Positions 1 to 9,664 of a stretch of 64,000 nt of DNA are shown here, piece after piece. The stretch is from Pyropia yezoensis (taxonomy: Eukaryota > Rhodophyta > Bangiophyceae > Bangiales > Bangiaceae), in the NCBI GenBank assembly GCA_009829735.1, contig CM020619.1, positions 998,590 through 1,062,589 on the forward strand. Direction: 5' to 3'. A program made the position numbers and the translations under genes. Positions within the stretch are counted from its first letter, which is position 1. Each line of letters opens with the position of its first letter. Under the pieces are notes generated by a model, which saw only the letters and a program-made list of their open reading frames with translations, did no database searches and was not told the origin of the DNA.

Positions 1-2514
1 GCGGCCGCTGCTGCTGCTGCTGCCGCCAGCTTGCGGCTGGCGCGGCGGCCGATGGGTGCCGACGGCGGGCTGGGCGGCCGCGCCGCCGGCGGCAGCGGGC
101 CTGCGCCGCCACCCCCGCCGGGGCCGCGGCCAAAGGCACCCTCCCCGGCCCACCAGTCGCGGCCGTCGTACTCCTCCTCCCTGATGAGCGAGACGCGGCG
201 GTGCAGCAGGTCCGCGGCGCCCCCTGCGTACGGCTGCAGCAGCTGCCGGCTGCTCACCGACCGGGACGACGCGGCCGCCGGCCGCCGCCGCCGCCGCCGC
301 CGGCCGCTGCACCGCCCACAGCCGTCGGGGGTGGTGGCCCAGGCAGACTCGCACTGGCACGCCGGCTGGGACGCCTCGTCCGAACCCCCAGAGGAGGTGC
401 ACGGCGACCCGCCGCCGCCGCCGCCCCCAACGGGCAGACCAAACGCGGGGCGGGGGTCTTGGACGAGCGCCGGCGCCCACCCGCCGCCGCCTCCGCCGAC
501 ATCGCCAAACGCGGCGGCCGCCGCCAGCGGTGACGGGGACCACCCCGCCGCGCTGCGGTGGCGAGGGCCCAGCGAGAGCACCGGGGAGGACAGCGACTCC
601 TGGCTGGTTGACCGGTAGATGAACACCTTTGACCGCGGCAGCCGCCCGGGCTCCGGGCCGACGCCACCACCCCCGCCACCACCACCACCGCCACCACCAC
701 CACCGCTCGCACCAGCACCGGCGGCTGCGCCGTCAGAACCGAGCGGGGAGAACGCCGTGGCTGGCAGCAGCGGCAGCAGCGGCAGCAGGCCACCGGCCCC
801 CGGCATCCTCTTCTTTGAACCCTTGAGGGCGGCGCCGTCAGTGTCAGGCGGCGGCGCCGCCCGTCGGCCCCGTCCGTCCCCTCGCCCCGCCGCCGCCACC
901 GCCTGCACCGTGTGCTTGCATGCCAGCCGCGACCGGCGCTCCCCTGCCGCCGCTCCGGCGGCGCCTCTGCCGCTGCCGCCGCCGCCACCAGCGCAGCCAC
1001 CGCCGCCACCCCCACCCCCACCACCAGCCCCGCTGCCGGCCGACCGCCGTGCCCCACAGTACCGAGACGGAGACGGGGGGCGGACCGACGGCCGACCGCC
1101 GTGGCCGGCCCCCCCCCCGTCTGACTCATCCGAAGAGGTGGCCGCGGCAGCTACCGCCGCCGCCGCAGCCGCACGGCGGCCGCCGGGGGCGGGGGGCGGC
1201 CGCCTCGGCCGCGGCCGGGCGGCCGTCGGCGGCGGCGGCGGCGACAGCGGCCCGGCGGCGGCGGCGGCGGCCGACACGGCCCACCCCCACACGCCGGCCG
1301 AGCCCCCCTCCTCCTCCCCGCTGCCGCCGCGGCCACCCCACAGGCCGCTGCCGGGCTCGCCGCCCACCGACACGGGCGGCAGCAGCGTCGATGCGTCCGA
1401 CTCGGAGCAGCTGCCGTCTCCCCCCCCGCCCGCCGCCGACGACCAGTCACTCAGCACCGCATCGCTGCCGCCGCTGCCGCCGCTGGCCGTGGGGAGGAGG
1501 GGCGCGCTGTCAGCAGTGGCCCACGACGCCGCCGCCGCCGCCGCCGACGCGGCTGCCGGCAAGGGTTCCGCCGACGCCGACGCGAGTGACGACGCGCCGC
1601 TTCCCGACGACCGCGACGGCGGGGTGGGGGTGGTCATCCGCTGGGGGGGGTTGTCGCCCTCCCCCCACCCAGACACGGTCAATGGAAATGGGGGCAGGGG
1701 CCAGGCGGCGGTGGCGGCGGCGGCGTCGTCACCGCCACCAGTCACGGCGGCACCGCTGCGCCCGCCACCGCCACCACCACTCCGCGGGCGGGGGGTGGGG
1801 GTGCCACGGGTACGGAGGGAGAGGCCCCCAACAGGCGCCGCGCCGCCGTCTGTGGCGGCGGGCGCGTCACCGCCGCGGCCGCCGTCGCCACCGCCAGACG
1901 CCGCCGCCGATGGGGTGACGCGGAAACGCCACGGGCGGGCGCCGCCGCCGCCGCCGCCGCCCCCCTCCCCCCCCCACGCCGCCGCCGCCGCTGCCGCTGG
2001 CGTGGCAGCGGCAGCGGCGGCAGCGGTGGGGGTGCCCAACCCCACCGGCGGCCGCGGGGTCGCCCCCCCGGACGAAGAGGTGGTGACGGAGGAGCCGCCG
2101 CCGCTTGGCGCGTAGGCGCCCTGACCGTGGCCGCCCAAGCCCCCAGCTGACGACGACAGCGACGACGCGGCGGCCGACGCCCATCCACGGGACGCGGCGG
2201 CCGTTGGGGCCGAGCCGCGGGAAGAGGTGGCGGTGCCACCACCACCGCCGGCGGCCGGCACGTGGGCGCTCCCCGCCACGCCGGCGGCGGCGGCGGCCGC
2301 GGCCGCGGCAGTGACCGGGAGGGCGCCCTTGGAGCCAAACCACGCAACCGACGAGGAGGAGGCCAACGACGACGCCGGCGATGGGGGTGCCATCCCGACG
2401 GCGCCCCGCGTGGCGGGGAAGAAGGGGACGACCCCCCCGCCCGCCGCGGCGGGCGCCGCTCCCACCGCCGCCCCCGCCGCCGCTGTCGCCGCCGCCGCCG
2501 TCGCCGCCGTGTGA
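1..2514 (+). CDS. Possible Pro/Ala-rich low-complexity coding region
   Basis: Unrecognised. One plus-strand frame (codons starting at position 1 mod 3) stays open from about 31 to 2514 except for stops at 616-618, 2113-2115 and 2122-2124. It encodes long Pro and Ala runs interspersed with acidic and serine patches such as SDSEQL, ADDDSDD and ATDEEEAND, which resemble disordered proteins elsewhere in this window. The antisense frames are Arg/Gly-rich and look less protein-like. The stops could lie in short introns, reflect indels, or mean the region is not coding. GCC/CCG repeats make any frame in such DNA long, so open length is weak evidence. No domain was seen. Confidence 0.22.
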
Positions 2515-2572
2515 GGCGTGCGGTGGGGGGGGGCGGGCAGCACCGGTGGTGACCACATGGTTTGGCAGGCGG

Positions 2573-2622
2573 TGGGTGGGTGGGTGGGTGGGTGGGTGGG
2601 TGGGTGGGTGGGTGGGTGGGTG
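2573..2622 (+). repeat. (TGGG)n simple repeat
   Basis: About 12 uninterrupted TGGG units followed by degenerate TGGCTGGG units. Four closely spaced G triplets recur throughout, so the plus strand could fold into G-quadruplexes. It is internal to the window, so it is not evidence of a telomere end. Confidence 0.9.
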
Positions 2623-2915
2623 GCTGGGTGGCTGCACCACGAGGGAGGACGGGCAGCCCCACACCGGGGGAAGGGGGGGGGGGAAACGCACCGTGGCAGC
2701 CCAGAAACGGGGAGACCTGGTACAAAGGGACACGGACGGGCGGGTGGGCGGGGGAGGGGCGGGCGGTGGGGCTCTTTGGGGAGGCTCGCAGGGCGCGACA
2801 GCCCCAGGGCGGGTGACGGCCACCGGCTGCGGAGGGTCCCAGCCGATGGGTCGCGGCTCAGCGGTCAGCGGAGACGCGGAGGGACAGAGGGCGGCAGCGG
2901 CCGCCGCTCGCGGCA

Positions 2916-2946
<31 letters not shown>

Positions 2947-4985
2947 TGGTGGTGTGTAGGGGCGCACCGCCCTGGCAGCGCCAGCGGCGGCCAAACGCAA
3001 AGACCGCGCGGCCGTCCTCAGCGCCATGCGGCGGGAGGGAGGGGGGAGGGGGGGAGGGGGTGGGCGGGCGCTACACTACGGCGTTTCAACCCCTGCCACC
3101 CAGTCTGCCCCCGTAGGCAGCGCTCGCATTGACGTACCTGCCCTCCCCCCCCCCCCCCCCCCCCCGGGGGATCCCCCTCCATCCATCGTACGCGCAGCGG
3201 CGGCATGGGAGTGTGCGCGCGCGTGTGGCCGGGGACGGTGGAGGAGGAGGGGGGGCGGGAGGGGGGGTGGGGAAGAGGAAGAGGGGGAGGGGGCGGGCAC
3301 TTCCAACTCACCCGGCGGGCCTTCCGACCCCACCCCTATCGCCAGTAGATACCCCTGCAGGACGCGCCCCCCCCGAGGGGCGTTCGCATCTCCGCAATCC
3401 CGGCCAAGGGGGGGAGTGGGGGCGACCGGTGCAGACGAAGCAGCGCGCGGCGCAACCAAAAAGGAGAGGCCCCACAAACGGCGCGGTCTGCCGGTCCCTG
3501 GCCACGCGTGGGAATTGGGGGACAGAGGCAGGGGGGCAGGGGGGGGTCGCGGGGGGGGAGCGGGGGGTGAAGGCGCCCCAGGCCGCGGCCGGCGCTGCCC
3601 TGTTTGCAGGGCGCCGGGGGGGGGGGGGGGAGGGGGCGTCCCGTTGAACACCAACGGGATGAGGTGCCGGTGGCCACCCCACCCCACGTGGGGTGGGGTG
3701 GGGTGGGTGGGTGGGAGCGTGGCGTGAGAGGTGAGGAATGGATGCAGTCGGGGAAGAAAGGGAATGGCGCGTGCTCGTCCCGTCCACACAACCTGGAACG
3801 GCTTAAATTTCAACGGTGGGGAACGTAGAGGGGGGTGCCGCTCGTCGTTTGGGCGGGTAGCCTCCGCCGCTGCCGCCGCCGCCGGGGGAGGTCACGCGTG
3901 TCCCCCGCCTCGCTCGCATGACACAATGCGGTGGCCACCGCACCAGGCAGCATGGCGCGCTTCCGCCCGCCCGCCCGCCCCTGCCTCATACCCCCCCCCC
4001 CCCTTTCCACCCATGTACAGGCGCGGATGTCGCCGAGGCCGTGGGTCCAGGCAGCAACGGGTAACGCGAGAAGAAAAAAAAAAAAAGAGAACCAGACTGA
4101 CGTTCCATGTCCATAGATAATGATGCATGGACATGGGCACCCACGTCAACGACGGTTGGGTCTATAGCTAGGCCAGAGTGAATTGATCGGCGCACCCTGC
4201 GGGCACGACGCGGGAGGTTGCAGGTGAGGAGGTTGTTGGGGTGGGGGGGGGGGGGGGGGGGGCCACCAGCTGCCATGCATAGGGGGGATGTGCGCGTACG
4301 TATTGTATGTAGCTATGTGCAGAAGACGAGACGAGGAGGGGGAGGACGAGGGGCGACGCGGCCTACCCAAGATACAGAGGGCACGTGCCTCGGGACAAAA
4401 AGACGCCCAGCAGCAGCCAACTGGCTCGTAATCCCATTGGCCGGGCCCCTCCCTGCCGCCCCCGGCGAGCGAGAAAGATCCGTGCACAGTGTTGGGTGTG
4501 ACGGTTGAATCGAATCGCCGGCCTCGTGGGGGGGGAAAACGCACGCTTGAGGGGTGGGGAAACGCTTGGGGAGGTCGGGGGGGGGAGGAGGGGGATGGGG
4601 GAAAGACGAGAGTGAAAGAGCTTGCGCTGCGCGCGCCGGCTTTTCTTTTGTGATATCTTCTCCCATGGGGGTGGTTGGCGGACCAGACGTTGGTGGTGAA
4701 AGTGGCCGGCGGGTGCCAGAGGCTATGCCCGCGGGGCGACGCCCCCCCGGCCGGCGGCCCGGTCGTGTGGGGCCCTCTGACCCCACACGGGGTGGGACCA
4801 AAAAGAGGACAGAACACAAGCACGCGCGGCAAAAGAAGAAAAGGCCCACTGACCTGACCGCCTCGGTCTCGTCTTCCAGCGCGTGCTCTTGCCGGTAGTG
4901 CATGGGTCATGGGGCACTTGGATCTCTACGAGAGTGTCTATGACAATGGTCCAAGCAGCGTCCACGTCTCTGTGGGTCGACTATA

Positions 4986-5100
4986 GTGCTTCCTGTAAAA
5001 AATGGATGTTGACGGTACGTGAAGGTGATGAAAATCGCTGTCTGAACCAATGGATCCCTCACCTCACGTCCCTTCAACATCCACCTTTTACAGGTAGCAC
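4986..5100. repeat. Imperfect 38-bp inverted repeat (hairpin)
   Basis: The left arm from 4986 (GTGCTTCCTGTAAAA...) to about 5023 matches the reverse complement of the right arm 5063-5100 (GTGCTACCTGTAAAA...) at about 33 of 38 positions, with a loop near 39 nt. The AT content exceeds the surroundings. A transcript would fold into a roughly 115-nt stem-loop of pre-miRNA size. It could equally be a small MITE or a decayed insertion. No target duplication is obvious. Confidence 0.7.
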
Positions 5101-5836
5101 AGTACCGCCTACGCGGTTGTCGTGCGGCTTGTACACACGGTAGGCTTCCCGTGTACGTACATATACGCGCGCCGCCCAGAGGGCATTCCTGCAACCATCA
5201 CCGCCTCCGCCATCAGCGGCATCATGACCGACCCCCGCATGGCCGCCCCCTGTCGTCCCCCGCTGCGGCTGTCGCCCCCACTTCCGCTCCTCTGCCCAAT
5301 GGCTCTCACGCTCCCCGCAGGGATCGCACGAGCGCTTCCCACTGCCACCCTTGGCCGACGGGGGGGGTTGGGGTGCGTAGGAAGGTTGCGGTGGGCGACG
5401 GTACCTAGCAGACAGCTTTAATTGGGGGGCGGGTGGCGTCAAAAAGTGGTGCCGGTGGCTGCGGCCGTGGCTGCCGCCGCCTGGTGCGGGGGTTGCTCGC
5501 GTGTACCCACGGAGAGGGGGGCTGGGGGTGGCCTCGGCTCCCCGCGCATTTGGCCTACGCCGCCACCACCGCTGAACGAGGCGCTGCTCGCGTGTACAGG
5601 GGAGGGGGGGCTGGGGGCGGCGCTGGCTCAGTCTTTTGTGGACCCCCTCGTACGTTACCGTATGCTCAGCATTTCCTTCCTTTTTTTGCGTATCCCCTGG
5701 GGCCTATGCCTCCGGGCAACTGCGGTCGTGCAGGACGACGCCGTGAAGCGTTATGGGCTGAGCTATGTACCAGACCATGGACATGGTCATGTAGGTAGAG
5801 CACTTCGGATTCGCCACCGGCTCCGCGGTCATCTTG

Positions 5837-5879
5837 CGACTGTTGGGTCCACACCGTGAGGTGGACCCAACAACAGTCG
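5837..5879. repeat. Hairpin, 15-18 bp stem with 3-nt bulge
   Basis: CGACTGTTGGGTCCAC (5837-5852) pairs with GTGGACCC...CAGTCG (5861-5879) around an 8-nt loop, with one CAA-type bulge on the right side. It lies about 340 bp upstream of BUD31. It could be a terminator-like or regulatory hairpin or a transposon scar; the role is unknown. Confidence 0.6.
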
Positions 5880-6215
5880 ATAGGTATCGCGCACCTACGT
5901 CTGTGGAACACAAGATCGTCAATTGATGAAAAAATGAGCTGTTCTCCACGACGAGAGAAGATTTATAGTATTTGAAAGCATTGGTGCATATACTTGAGGG
6001 GACCGAGAGCCTCCGCCGTATCCAGGGAGAAGTCCGCTGCTTCCCCCGCCCATGCGCTGCATGCCCAAAACTGGCGACGTGCATCTCTTCTGTCCCCCCG
6101 ACGGCATCAGTGTTCGACGTCCACCTGCCTTGTTTTCTGGCCGTCCGCCTCCCTCTCTTCTCTCAATTCCTCGCCTTCCCTGCGCCGTTCCCCCTTCTGT
6201 GCTCTTCTTGTCACC

Positions 6216-7136
6216 ATGGCCTGGCGTCACAAGCTCAAGCGCCGTCGCGCGCCTGCCGGCATTGACATTGTCGCCGACGCGCTCGAGGGCTACGAGCGGC
6301 AGATGCGTGACGCTGTCGCGGAGCCCACCGACGGCAAGACCCGCGCCGAGACCACCTGGCGCGTCACCAAAATCCACTGGCAACGCAACCGCCACGTCTA
6401 CGACCTGTACCATGTGGCGCACGCCATTAGCCGGGAGCTGTACGACTGGCTTGGGCGGGAGCGCCTCGTGGACGTGCCGCTGCTGTCCAAATGGCGCAAG
6501 CCGGGTTACGAGCGTCTGTGCTCCCTGGCCGCCATTTCCCGCGGCGGCACGGCCTACGGCACGACGGGGGTGTGCCGCGTGCCGCTCGCGCAGCGGCGGG
6601 GGGCGATCACCCCCAATGTGGTGACGGGGTGTGTGAGTTGCGCGTCGGGGGATGGCGGGCCCGTGTGGTGGGATGACCCAGTCCCTGAGGTGGTCGCTCG
6701 CAAGTATGCAGAGCTGCACGGGGAGGCCGCGCTGGCCGCGTCGTTGCGCCCCGGGCCATCAGGCGGCGGGGGCAGTGCCGCCGCCGGGGCGACGGCTGAC
6801 GCAGAGGGGGAGGAGCAGCAGGGAGCGCGGGTCTTTCACGGGGCGGCACCGCCGAGGGCAGCGGCGCCGGGGGCGACGGCTGCACCGGTGGGGCGGGGGG
6901 CGGGGGTGAGGCGGCCATCGACTGAGGAGGCTGGGAGGGCGGCGGCCGAGGAGCAACGCGGGAGTGAGCCGAGGGGGCTGCCTGCCGAGGAGGCGGCTAA
7001 GGCGGTGGGGGGGCTGACGGCCGATGAGGCCGGGGCGGTAGCGGCCGATGAGGCCGGGGGAGTAGCAGCTGATGAGTCCGGGGGGGTAGCGGCCGACGAG
7101 GCGGCCGATGACGCGAGGGGCCCGACGGCCAACTAA
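6216..7136 (+). CDS. BUD31: BUD31/G10 splicing factor homologue with a C-terminal extension
   Basis: BUD31 (G10) is a small nuclear spliceosome component of the activated-complex group. The first ~145 of 306 residues follow the family: a basic N-terminus, a KTRAETTW segment, HAISRELYDW (68-78), SKWRKPGYERLC (91-102) and a GVCRVP motif (118-123). The usual protein is about 145-157 aa. Here a further ~160 residues of Ala/Gly/Glu low complexity follow, including repeats of the type VAADEAGG near the end. Most zinc-ligand cysteines of canonical G10 are missing: only Cys102, 120, 139 and 142 remain. The start is the ATG in CACCATGG directly after a C/T-rich tract; an upstream in-frame extension exists but lacks family similarity. 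No intron is needed. Confidence 0.88.
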   Translation: MAWRHKLKRRRAPAGIDIVADALEGYERQMRDAVAEPTDGKTRAETTWRVTKIHWQRNRHVYDLYHVAHAISRELYDWLGRERLVDVPLLSKWRKPGYERLCSLAAISRGGTAYGTTGVCRVPLAQRRGAITPNVVTGCVSCASGDGGPVWWDDPVPEVVARKYAELHGEAALAASLRPGPSGGGGSAAAGATADAEGEEQQGARVFHGAAPPRAAAPGATAAPVGRGAGVRRPSTEEAGRAAAEEQRGSEPRGLPAEEAAKAVGGLTADEAGAVAADEAGGVAADESGGVAADEAADDARGPTAN

Positions 7137-7986
7137 AGGGTAGGCGGCCGACTTGAGGTCCAGAAGTACCCATTGACCTCACGCAACCACCAGAAGCCTT
7201 CTCTTCGAATTGCGCTCACCGTCGTCCCCCATCCTGTCCACCGCGCACATCCGCCACCGTCGTGCGCCACCTCCCCTCTTCGCCGCCCCTGCCCCATGGG
7301 CATGGCTGCAACCGTTTCTTCATCGATTTTCTAGTCCGTTTTTTTTCTTCTCACGGTTTTGTCTGCAAGCACCGCGCCCGCCGTTGCCATCGTAAAACAC
7401 GGCGGTCGTCGTGTGTGGACCGTTGGTCGGTGCTCGCGCACCGCATGGACCGGCGTGCGTGTGCTTGTATTCTCCTTATTCTCCACCCTCCTCCCCCCCC
7501 CCCTCCCACGTCCACATCCTCCTCCTCCCAGTCCTCCTCATCATCATCATAATCCGTGCCCTTCCCCTCCCCCCCATTCTCCCCCTGCGTCGTCATGGAG
7601 GAGCCCCCGCGGATGGGCGACCAGCGCGTCCGCCGCGACGGCGGTGACGCGCCGGTGCCAGAGACCCAAAGAAAACCGCGCCGCCTCGAGACGTTGCTAC
7701 TACGTACAAGTTGCCCAATTGGTTTCTTGCACCGCCACGTGGCCACGGGGACCCCCGCGGATCTCGGTGACGCGCAGACTGCGAGGCGGCTTTTCCCCGA
7801 AGCGCGCGGTCGTCGTCGGCGTCGTTGCCGCCGGTCGCACGGCCGGCGACGTCACGACGATCGGTCGCCGACTCCACCTCCCTGCCCCCCCTCGACCATT
7901 GGCGTCACCTCTGTCTTCCACCAGGCAACCGTCATCACCTCTCCCTTGTCCCTCTTCCGCGCCTCGTGTATTGCTGTTTCGCATCC
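7137..7986. other. Intergenic region upstream of ferredoxin-like gene
   Basis: No gene recognised. The stretch is C/T-rich on the plus strand, especially 7480-7590 and just before the start at 7987, as in the 5' flanks of other genes in the window. It presumably holds the 3' end of the BUD31 transcript and the promoter and leader of the next gene. Confidence 0.4.
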
Positions 7987-8951
7987 ATGGCGACTGTCCC
8001 GGCCCCCACCGGCCGAGCAGACGGTGGCCTCGCTCCCGCCGCCGCCGCCGCTGCAGCCGCCGCCGCCACCACCACGGCTTCGGCTGCCTTTGTGCCTACC
8101 GCTGGCGTAGCTCTGCGACGTCGCGTCTCGCCTGCCTGCAACCGCCTCGCGCTGGCGCGGCTGCCGCGGGCGGCAGCGGCAAGGCCGGGTGCGGCCCCCC
8201 TGCGGGCGGCAGCGGCGGCCGCCGACGGCAGCGGGGAGGCGGCGCCTCCCCCCCCCCCCCCCCCCCTGCTTCCTCTACCCCCCCCGCACCCGCTGAGTTC
8301 GACCTCGGCCCCAACCAGGTGGCGGTGCGGTTCATCAACACCCCCTCTGGGGAGGACGTGCTGGCGGTGGCCAACCCCGGGGAGCGGCTCCTCTCTGTTG
8401 GCGACGGCGTCGGCCTGACCATCCCCCGCTCGTGCGTGTCGGGCCTGTGCGGCAGCTGCACGTGTGAGCTCCAAGACCCGTCGTGGGTGCCCGACCCCGC
8501 GGCGGCGGCGGATGGCGGTGATGGGGAGGACGGTAAGCCCGGCTGGCAGACCATCCGCGCGTGCAGCACCGAGGTACGGCTCCTCGACGGCTGCACCGAG
8601 ATGGTTGTGGACGTGGTGCGGATGCGCACGTCGGCGCGGCGGGGGCGGGACCCGTTTTCGCGCTTTGACGGCCTCGACACGGGCTACGAAGCGGGCGCAG
8701 CGCCCAAGATGCTGGGCGCCCGCATTGAGATGAGCTGCACCACCTGCAGGGGCCTTGGCCGCCACACCTGCTACGCATGTGAGGGCACGGGGCTGGAAGA
8801 GGAGGAGGAGGAGGGCGGGGGGGTGGCGGAGGGGGGGGCCGTGGCGCAGTCGAGCACCTCGGGGACGGGGCTGCCCTGCTCGGTGTGCATGGGCCTCAAG
8901 GTCCTGCGCTGCGCGTTTTGCCAGGGCAAGGGCTCTCGGTTGGGGCGGTGA
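7987..8951 (+). CDS. Plastid-type 2Fe-2S ferredoxin domain fused to DnaJ-type CxxCxG zinc finger (frame broken at a C run)
   Basis: The start ATG (7987) opens a frame with an Ala/Arg-rich leader (MATVPAP, then FVPTAGVALRRR) that resembles a plastid transit peptide. At a 19-C run (8248-8266) this frame ends its sense, and the +0 frame continues with the domains. The first domain has the ferredoxin cluster motif CVSGLCGSC (from 8433) and a distant fourth cysteine in IRACSTEV, so a 2Fe-2S cluster is likely. The second has four CxxCxG-like motifs (CTTCRG, CYACEG, CSVCMG, CAFCQG), as in DnaJ zinc fingers and plastid factors such as BSD2. Inference: a plastid redox or assembly factor. A one-base assembly error in the C run is the simplest cause of the frame break; a tiny intron is the alternative. 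The exact function is unknown. Confidence 0.75.
8248..8266 (+). repeat. C19 homopolymer at a coding frame break
   Basis: Nineteen consecutive C within the ferredoxin-fusion gene. The transit-peptide frame lies before it and the ferredoxin frame after it, so its length decides whether the gene is intact. Confidence 0.9.
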
Positions 8952-9664
8952 GGTGTGGGCAGCGGGGGGGGGGGGGGTGGCGTGAAGTGGATCGTTGTGT
9001 GCACGCTGCCGCATGCGCTGCGTGGGCTTGAGTCAGACCACATGCATGACATTGGCATCTGGTCCTATCCACCCTCGACGCCTGTCTCTGAAGAGTCCGT
9101 GTCTCTCTGTCCGCTTGGGCCCAGTCGCTATCAAACAGCATTATCGGGCCTGCTCTCATCGCACATGCCACGTCGTCGCCACGCCGGACTGCAGCTGCCG
9201 AAGCGGCCTCTCTCCGCGGACTGCCCCCACCGCCACTGTCCCAACCGCCGCTGTCGCCAACATTGGGAACAACGAGTGGAAGGCTCGTGCTCTGTTCTTC
9301 GTCTGCCGTCCAATCCTCGAACGCCTGTTGCTGTACTCTGTGTCCCAAATTGATACAATTTTCCTTCTATTCAAGTAGCTTGGGTAAATATACATACATG
9401 AGGTCTGTCGGAGCGTTCCAGTGCCATTGGCCCCCATTTCTTCCCTCCCGACCAGGAAAGCAGACACGACCGCGACCGCCTTCACGCCGCGCCCACCGCC
9501 CCCTGCACCCACGCCCTCGGGTGGCCACCCGCGCCCTCCCCCACCCGCGCCCACCCCCACCCGCGCCCGCCCCCACCTGCGCCCCCACCCCCCTGCTGCT
9601 TCCACCAGCACGACTGGTGGCTGCTGCCGGCGCTGCCGCGTCCCCCTGGCCGCCACGGGCCACC
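8952..9664. other. Intergenic region before the kinase gene
   Basis: No gene recognised. 8975-9400 is less GC-rich and contains nothing family-like. 9490-9610 is a C-rich CCCACC/CGCCC repeat-like leader before the ATG at 9665. Confidence 0.4.

Larger units (their letters stand above)
2515..6215. other. Gene-poor stretch with homopolymers and hairpins
   Basis: No protein-coding gene is recognisable here on either strand. The stretch holds a TGGG array, many C or G runs (for example about 20 G ending near 4262), a 10-bp inverted repeat (arms 4105-4114 and 4127-4136), and two larger hairpins listed separately. A loose repeat of GCTCGCGTGTAC followed by a G-rich tract occurs near 5497 and 5587. 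The 3' end leads into a C/T-rich tract before BUD31. Confidence 0.5.

Noticed and set aside
2573..2622. Telomeric repeat
   Set aside because: The TGGG array is internal, short and flanked by ordinary sequence.
1867..3027. Minus-strand frame starting with a mitochondrial-presequence-like MALRTAARSLRLAAAGAARA
   Set aside because: Only the first ~20 residues look meaningful; the rest is Pro/Arg/Gly low complexity, and no downstream exon could be identified.
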